The position numbers and the translations under genes are program-made. From Amanita rubescens (lineage: Eukaryota; Basidiomycota; Agaricomycetes; Agaricales; Amanitaceae): a stretch of DNA of 62,500 bases. The stretch is from positions 1 through 62,500 of the forward strand of contig WION01000190.1 of NCBI GenBank assembly GCA_015039365.1. The letters run 5' to 3'. The notes under the pieces were generated by a model that was not told the origin of the DNA, did not search any database, and saw nothing but the letters and a program-made list of their open reading frames with translations. Positions 55,696-62,500 of the stretch are shown piece by piece. Position 1 is the first letter of the stretch. Each line of letters starts with the position of its first letter.

Positions 55696-58600
55696 TTTAC
55701 TTTCTAGTATTAAAACTAGAATCATAAAAAATACTATATTCTTGTCATTTCTGACATGAACGACATTAAACTTAAGAAATCAGGACGGAAATTAAATCAT
55801 CACATATATTCTTATGCCTTATTATTATTTAAACCTTTTCTTACAAAAAATCTTCTTAGATTTTAAACAAACTTAACCAAAGTAAGAAAATGTCTTCTTC
55901 CAATTCAATAAACTCCATTGTTCCTGTTCTTACCGGATCAAATTGGCTTGCATTCGAAAGACTTATGACTGCGTACTTAAACAGTCAAGGTCTTGGTGCA
56001 CATATTGATCCTAAACTTGACTGGCCCAGAGATCTTGAACCTTCTGAAAAAGAGGCGATCAAGACATCTGATATAAAGCCAGATCAGTTAAAAACCCTTA
56101 AAGAAATTCGCAAAGAATACGTCGAATTTAAAGAGGACAATATGAAAGCCAAAGGTTACATTACCTTAAAACTAGCACCTAATCTTGTACACCTTGTTGA
56201 CGATAAAAATGATAAAGCCGAAGTCCTTTGGAAATCTCTAAAGGATAAATTTGGTAAACAAGGTCTGGCTGCTATGTTTGGACTCTATAGACAAATTGTC
56301 GACTGGAAACTCAAAGAGAATTCCAATCCAAACACTCAAGTTCCACATCTTATGGACTTGATTAATAGAGTATCAAACCAAGGTGTAACCTTAACCGTCA
56401 AAATGCAAATTATGACAATCCTACATGCCTTACCTCCTTCATGGGATAGCTTTGTTGCAAATCTGTTGGCACACTCCGCAGATGATGACACTGTAGATGA
56501 ATTCCTTAATCTCATATCTGAGGAATGGTCCCGAAGGAAAGGTAATAGGAACAATGCCAATACTTCTGTTGTCACGAGAGGGAATAAACATTCTAACTCT
56601 CAAGTAGTTGCAAATATGGCACGCCAACAATTGCAACAAGGACAACCTCACACCCCCTGGACTCCCTATCGTGGAAAGTCCTTTCGAGGCAGAGGTGGAA
56701 GAAAACCAATGGGAAATCGAAGAAACCCAACACAACATACTTTGACAGGTGGACCATCTAATGGACCAAAACATACACCTGGCCAATCTCAGACTCCTTT
56801 TAGACCCCAATGGGCTGGTCAAGTCCCTAATCAGTCTAAAGGACCAAATTGGGAACGCAATAAGGCAGCTAAAGCAAAGAATCGTGCAAATAAACTTGCT
56901 GCTCGCACAGCAGCTCAATCAACACTTGGTTCTGGGCATGCTATGGCATCTTCGACATCAGCATCTTTACCTCTGATTGCCAGAATTGGAGATCAGGTAA
57001 TGACAGATTTTGATGAAGAATTTGTCCCCAAGATTTACAAGTACAAAGGTACTCGTGCGGTTCCCACGGACGACTTCATGGGGAGAATTGATGAGATATG
57101 GGCCGAAGATTCGGGAGATTCTGTATCCAGAAATGTACAAAAAGTACGAACTGAATCAACAGACTACTCTGATATCTTTGATTCTGCAATATTTGCAGAT
57201 ACTAAGGATGCTCAAAGTGTGGACGATCTTGCTAGTCCTATCTTTGCTTCCCCTAGTATATCCCATCATCAAACAGATAATGAAGGATATCAAACAGATA
57301 ATGAATCACATCAATCTGAGGCCAATTCTTCAGGGTATGAAGGACTTTATACCGATGAGGAGCCTGAAGGACCAATGCCTGGTTCCTTTGATGATGAACA
57401 AATAAGTTGGTGGTATGTACATACCAGACAATATTATGTGGATCAAGTTCGACGAGCTAATTTGGAAGCTCAAAGAATGAATACTAATGCACGCACAATA
57501 GAACACTTACAAAATATGTTGAGAGTGATGGTAATTGACCATGACACTGTATCCCTCCGACCAGAATCTGTAAGTTCATCAGATTTAAATTACTTTTACC
57601 AATCTGATCAAGATTCTGTTTACCATACGGCTCCAGAATCTATGGCATCATCCCAAATCCCAACAAGGCCTATTACGCCTTATGAAGATTTTTTCAATCT
57701 ATACGATTATCCAACTGATCGTACTATTGACACTGTACCGGTAATACCATCAAATGTACCAATAGTAAACCCTACACCAAGAAGATCTACTGATCTTCAT
57801 AATTTATATTATTTTGATGCCAATATGCGTGAAAATGAAAGATATCAACAAAACAGGTTGAATCTTCAAAATCTTCCAAATTATGGAACATTCTCTGAAT
57901 TATACAATGAATATAACTTGGATGAATTCATAATAGAAGAAAACAATCGTAGACGTGCTAATGTTATTAACATTGGACATCTTCAAGATCCATATAATCT
58001 ACCTTGTAATAAATCACCTTCTTGCAAATGTCCTGAATGTTATAAGAATAATAAAGGACTTACAATATGGATGTGTGACTCAGGTGCATCACATCATTTT
58101 ACCGCACACTTAGAAGATTTTGTCAGCTATAAAAAATATGAAGTTCCTACTTCAGTATTTACAGCTGATAATCAAGCAGATATATTAGGTATAGGGACTG
58201 TGATTTTGGATCACACTCTTAAAAATGGTTCGGTTTCAAGATTGAAACTTTATCCGGTCCTTCATATGCCAAGTGCCACACTACGACTAATAAGCAATGG
58301 AACATTGTGTAAACAAGGTTTTATTGCAAAACAAGATAATGATAGGATTTCTTTCTACAGAGAAGGCTCTGAAAATGCATCACTGGAAGGATTTCCAGGA
58401 GATGGTAATGAAACATTAATGTGGACAGAAGGTCAAATTATTAAACCTTCAAATTATAAAATAATGATGACCACTATTAATGTTGTTGGATATGAAATTT
58501 GGCATCAACAGATGGGTCATCCTAGCCAACAAATATTAAAATTAGGCTCTAAAAACTTAGAGGGTTTCCCTCCCTTAACAATTCCTAAAGACTTAGAACC

Positions 58601-60869
58601 TTGTAACAGTTGTCTAAAAGGGAAAGCTGTTTCACAAAGCTTTCCTCTTTCAGAAAAACGTGCTACCCAACCCTTTGAACGTATACACTGTGACTTGATG
58701 ACTTTTCCAATACAATCTTATCATAAACAAAAATATTTACTTGTAATATTTGATGATTGTACATCTCATGTATGGGTAAAACCATTACAGAAAAAGTCTA
58801 ACGTCGCTGTAGTATTTGAAGGCTGGCACAAACAAATATACAACCAATATGGATATAACTTGAAAATTGTTCGTTCCGATCGAGGGGGCGAATTTATGTC
58901 CACAAATATACAAGATTACTTAACTGATGTAGGAATTATTCATGAAAAATCTACTCCATATATACATCAACAAAATGGAAAGGTTGAACGCATGAATAGA
59001 ACACTTTGGGAAAAGAGTGAAGCATTGAGATTACATGCTTCATGCCCTCAATCTTGGTGGAACTTTGCGATTGAAACTGCCGTACATGTTTATAATCGTA
59101 CTCCACTTAGACGAACCAAATGGAAGACCCCTGTTGAAAATCTTACTGGAAAGAAACCTGATGTTTCTTACTTTAAGATATTCGGATCTAAAGCTTGGGT
59201 ATTTATCCCACATGAATCGCGCGAAAATAAATTAACACCAAGGTCTGAAATAATGACCTTTATTGGATACGAACTGAATGCAAAAGCATACCGCTTCATG
59301 ACAAATACAAATCAACTTCGAGTATCCACCCAAGCTGAATTTGATGAAACCAAATTTCCAAGAGCCAAACCTCAAGATGAAAATTATACAAAAAACTTGG
59401 ACCCTATCAGGCCTATTGAGCAGGATAATTCTGAAAACTCAGATAAAAATATCTCTGATGGTAAACCAGATAATAAAGGAGATATTTCATCTGAACAGCA
59501 GCATTCAGATGATGATTTCTTTGATTTCAACTTTGAAAATCATTCCAGTTCTGATTCATCGGATGATGATGATGATGATACTAAATGGAATGATAAATTA
59601 GAATCTTTCTTTGAAAAGAAAGATACATCTTCAAAAGACAAAGGTGTTGAATTAGATCAACCTACAGGCGTTGAATTAGATCTACCTGTACAAAGTCTTA
59701 AAGATAAACCTACCAAAGGAAAGGGCAAAGGAACTGCTAAAAAACCTGTAGAACCTACTCGAAGATCTGAAAGATTTCGAAAACCGGTTATACAGAAAGA
59801 CAATGCTTATGGTAATAAAACACCATTAGAAATTGAAAAAGAAATTACAGAAGAACAAGATGTTGTTCGTGAATTGATTCAAGATCTTAAAGAAAAAGAT
59901 AAATCTGATCCAAGACTTGATGTTACAATCAGATATTCTCTCAGATCTAGAATACGACAACACATTGATAAAGTGAAATTACTTTATTCAACATTACACA
60001 ATGCTCAAATTAATGAAATGTCAAGTCTCATTAAAGAGCAAGGTAATGGTTTTCTGAATTACTTACTCGCACAAGCAATTCCTGCCATTGATATTTCAAG
60101 AGATAATATCAGAGAATATCAATATAAAGATATTCAAAAAGTCAAAATTGCTGATCCCAAATCTTATGAACAATGGGAGACAGCAATGAATGATGAAATG
60201 AAATCATTGAATGATAGAAAAATCTGGGAGCTTGCAGAATTACCTCATAATCGTACACCTATTAAATGTAGATTGGTATACGATATTAAATCTGACAGTC
60301 GAAAGAAGGCTTGACTTGTCGCCAAAGGATTTTCTCAAAGACCTGGACTTGACTATGATGAAACGTTTTTGCCAGTGGCAAGATATGAAACGATTCGCCT
60401 TTTGTTAGCAATATCTGTGCTAGAAAAATGGGATATTGAAGCACTAGATGTTAAAACAGCCTTTTTGTATGGAGATCTCAAAGCGGATATCTATATGCAA
60501 CAACCAGAAGGTTATGTAGTCAAAGGCCAAGAACAAAAAGTTTACCAACTTAAAAAGGCAATATATGGACTTAAACAAGCCTCATATGCCTGGAATAAAC
60601 AAGCTAATAAATCCTTAGAGGATTTAGGATTTATACGCTGTTTATCTGATTCTGGCGTATACGTCAGAAGAAAAGACGACACTATAATAGTGTGTATAGT
60701 ATATGTCGATGACATGCTTTTCATGGGTGACAATACACCAGAAATTCATAAAGTCAAAAATGCTTTTATGAAGAAATGGGAATGTCACGATCTTGGAAAA
60801 GTTAAAGAATACTTAGGTATGCAAATCAATTACAATAAGAACATGGGTACTCTTATTATTGATCAACAT

Positions 60870-61689
60870 TAGTCTTTCTAAGTTAGGTCGCATGACTGGT
60901 CACTGATGACCGGTCACACGACTGCAGTTACGGTCGCACTTTGTTGAACAAAGTTGTGGTCGCGGTTGTACAAAATTGGTCTATCTCCATGACCGGTTAT
61001 GACTGGTCGTAACTGGTCATTTCAGGGTCCAGATGACTTTGATACATCCACCCCACCAAATGCCTGTAACCCTTAGAATATAGTGTAATAACCCTTAGAA
61101 TAATTGTAATAACCCTATCATTGGGACATAAAAATACTCCGCCCATCCCAATGGTGTGATGGGCGGAGTATTTTAGTATTCTTTTGAAGATTGGGACAGT
61201 GACATATTAAAATAATCCACAATAAAGGTGCAAAAATACTCTGCCAATCACACCATTGGGATGGGCGGAGTATTTTCCCATTTTTTGAATATTGGGATGG
61301 TGACATATCAGGATAATCTACAATAAAAATAGAAAAATACTCCGCCCATCACACCATTGGGATGGGCGGAGTATTTTCCTATTTTTTTGAATATTGGGAT
61401 GGTAACATATCAGGATAATCTACAATAAAAGTAGAAAATACTCCGCTGATCACAGCATCAGGATTGGCGGAAGTGACACATTGTAACCAGTCGTGACCGG
61501 TCATGACCGGTTGCACATAACTGGTTGTAACCAGTCACGACTGCCAACCCCCAGCTCACGACCGAAAATGACCGGTCATGTCGGTTGCAGTCGCGGTTGT
61601 GGCAAATTAAAGAAATTCTGTGACCAGTTCAGTCATGGTCGTGGCTGTTAGGGCTGCACGACTTAACTTAACCTAACTTGGAAAGACTA
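60870..61689. mobile_element. hAT-like non-autonomous element 4 (820 bp)
   Basis: Perfect 8-bp duplication ATCAACAT (60862-60869, 61690-61697). Terminal inverted repeat TAGTCTTTCTAAGTTAGG with one mismatch in 18. Subterminal regions are dense in GACCGGTCA/TGACTGGTC motifs. The centre is a tandem array of hairpins (separate entry). No coding capacity. Confidence 0.92.
61131..61470. repeat. Tandem array of four hairpin units, ~102-bp period
   Basis: Unit 1 (61131-61174) has perfect 17-bp arms AAAATACTCCGCCCATC/GATGGGCGGAGTATTTT around CCAATGGTGT. Similar palindromes start at 61233, 61334 and (degraded) about 61435. In units 2 and 3 the loop is inverted (CACACCATTGG), as if the stem had flipped. 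Spacers share ATTGGGAYGGTRACATATYA. Confidence 0.88.
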
Positions 61690-62500
61690 ATCAACATGCA
61701 TACGCTAAAAAAGTTGTATCAAGATTTGGTTTAGAAAATTGTAAACCAACTCGTACACCTTTACCAACAGGATATATTCCAACTGCTACTACAAAAGAAT
61801 GTACAGCAGAAATGTGATCTTATTTTCAACAAATAATAGGATCGTTGTTATATCTTGCATTAGGAACAAGACCTGATATTACTTATCAAGTAATATTAAT
61901 GTCTCAGTTTTGTGCAAACCCAAATGAAGAACACATACAGAAAGCATTATACATAGTACGCTATGTTAATACCACAGTACAAACTAAAATATTTATAATG
62001 GTTTAAACAAAGAAGGCTTTGTAGCTTTCACTGATGCTGACTGGGGTGCTGATAAGATTACAAGAAAATCTGTCACTGGATATATAGTAAAACTCGCAGG
62101 AGGAGCTATATCATGGGTTTCACGAAAACAAAAAGTAGTGGCACTGTCTTCAACTGAAGCAGAATACATGTCAATGTCTGATACATCAAGACAAATAGTT
62201 TGGATTGAGTCACTTATGAGTGAACTCGATTTTCCAATTAAAACTATTTTCTTATGTTGTGACAATCAAGGAGCAATGTTCTTAGCCAGTAACCCTGCAC
62301 AAGAACATCATTCAAAACATATTGACATAAGATTCCATTACATTAGAGAATGTGTCGAAAGTGAGAAAGTTAAACTCACATACATTCCTACCAATGAACA
62401 AGTTGCGGATATAATGACCAAAAATCTACCATATTCAAAATTTGTAATATTCCGAATGAAGATGGGATTAATCCTAGATGATAGTCAAATATCATTATCT

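Larger units (their letters stand above)
53111..62500 (+). mobile_element. copia-B, second Ty1/copia element (5' LTR not seen; runs off the window)
   Basis: ORF1 (53300-55695, split by hAT-2b) and ORF2 gag-pol (55890-62500+, split by hAT-4). Its proteins are related to but clearly diverged from copia-A. No LTR with a primer-binding site precedes ORF1: only 189 bp separate the copia-A 3' LTR from the ORF1 start. Either copia-A inserted into the leader of copia-B, or the 5' end of copia-B has been lost. Inactivated by TGA codons, a frameshift and the two insertions. Confidence 0.75.
55890..62500 (+). pseudogene. pol: copia-B ORF2 gag-pol, broken by TGA codons, a frameshift and hAT-4; runs off the window
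   Basis: Starts MSSSNSINS. Capsid region VPVLTGSNWLAFERLMTAYL, a basic RGG segment (RGKSFRGRGGRKP), acidic linker, Cys cluster PCNKSPSCKCPECYK, protease WMCDSGASHHFT (about residue 730), integrase HQQMGHPSQQ...CNSCLKGK with HCDLM (about 934), SDRGGEF (about 996) and KVERMNRT (about 1032). TGA at 60312-60314 interrupts reverse transcriptase where copia-A has Arg (KKARLVAKG). The RT box is VYVDDMLFMG near 60700. hAT-4 is inserted after LIIDQH and coding resumes at AYAKKVV. A second TGA lies at 61815-61817 and a two-base frameshift near 61990, just before RNase H (FTDADWGADK, ALSSTEAEYM). The end is beyond 62500. Confidence 0.88.

Overview
The window looks like a transposon-dense, gene-poor piece of a mushroom-forming basidiomycete (Agaricomycete) genome. 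The reasons are short GT-AG introns of about 45-80 nt, a Tet-like 2OG-Fe(II) dioxygenase of the kind expanded in agaricomycetes, DUF6570-type Helitron replicases, and Ty1/copia and Ty3/gypsy elements with fungal features. No rRNA, tRNA, CRISPR array or bacterial operon was seen. Nearly every base can be assigned to a mobile element, and several insertions can be resolved to the base.

Layout. 1-9743: the 5' part of Helitron-1 (minus strand), with a frameshifted RepHel gene and minisatellites. 9744-10625: an unassigned spacer with a minisatellite. 10626-11715: hAT-like non-autonomous element 1. 11779-12676: a probable LTR plus a gag-like fragment. 12677-13807: hAT-like element 2, copy a. 13808-53110: one large copia element (copia-A) that has been hit by a gypsy element (14259-22730), a short non-autonomous LTR element (22844-24945), a 17,023-bp Helitron (28442-45464) and hAT-like element 3 (46888-48941). 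53111-62500: a second copia element (copia-B), hit by hAT-like element 2, copy b (54426-55556) and hAT-like element 4 (60870-61689). Removing the Helitron, or any of the three hAT-like elements with one copy of its 8-bp duplication, rejoins the interrupted copia reading frame. This validates those boundaries.

The most interesting object is Helitron-2. Besides its own replicase-helicase with a C-terminal ubiquitin-hydrolase-like domain, it carries about 9 kb of cargo with three spliced genes: a Tet-like dioxygenase (one in-frame TGA), an apparently intact 12-exon, 649-residue basic nuclear-type protein, and an apparently intact 5-exon, 381-residue protein. The gypsy element also carries a spliced antisense gene with a fungal Zn2Cys6 cluster, between pol and its 3' LTR.

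A second theme is decay by CpG deamination. All 10 differences between the two LTR pairs that could be aligned completely are CpG versus TpG/CpA. All eight premature stops located inside element genes are TGA, several at arginine positions, as expected from CGA to TGA. The region therefore appears to be, or to have been, cytosine-methylated, which makes a Tet-like gene as Helitron cargo notable.
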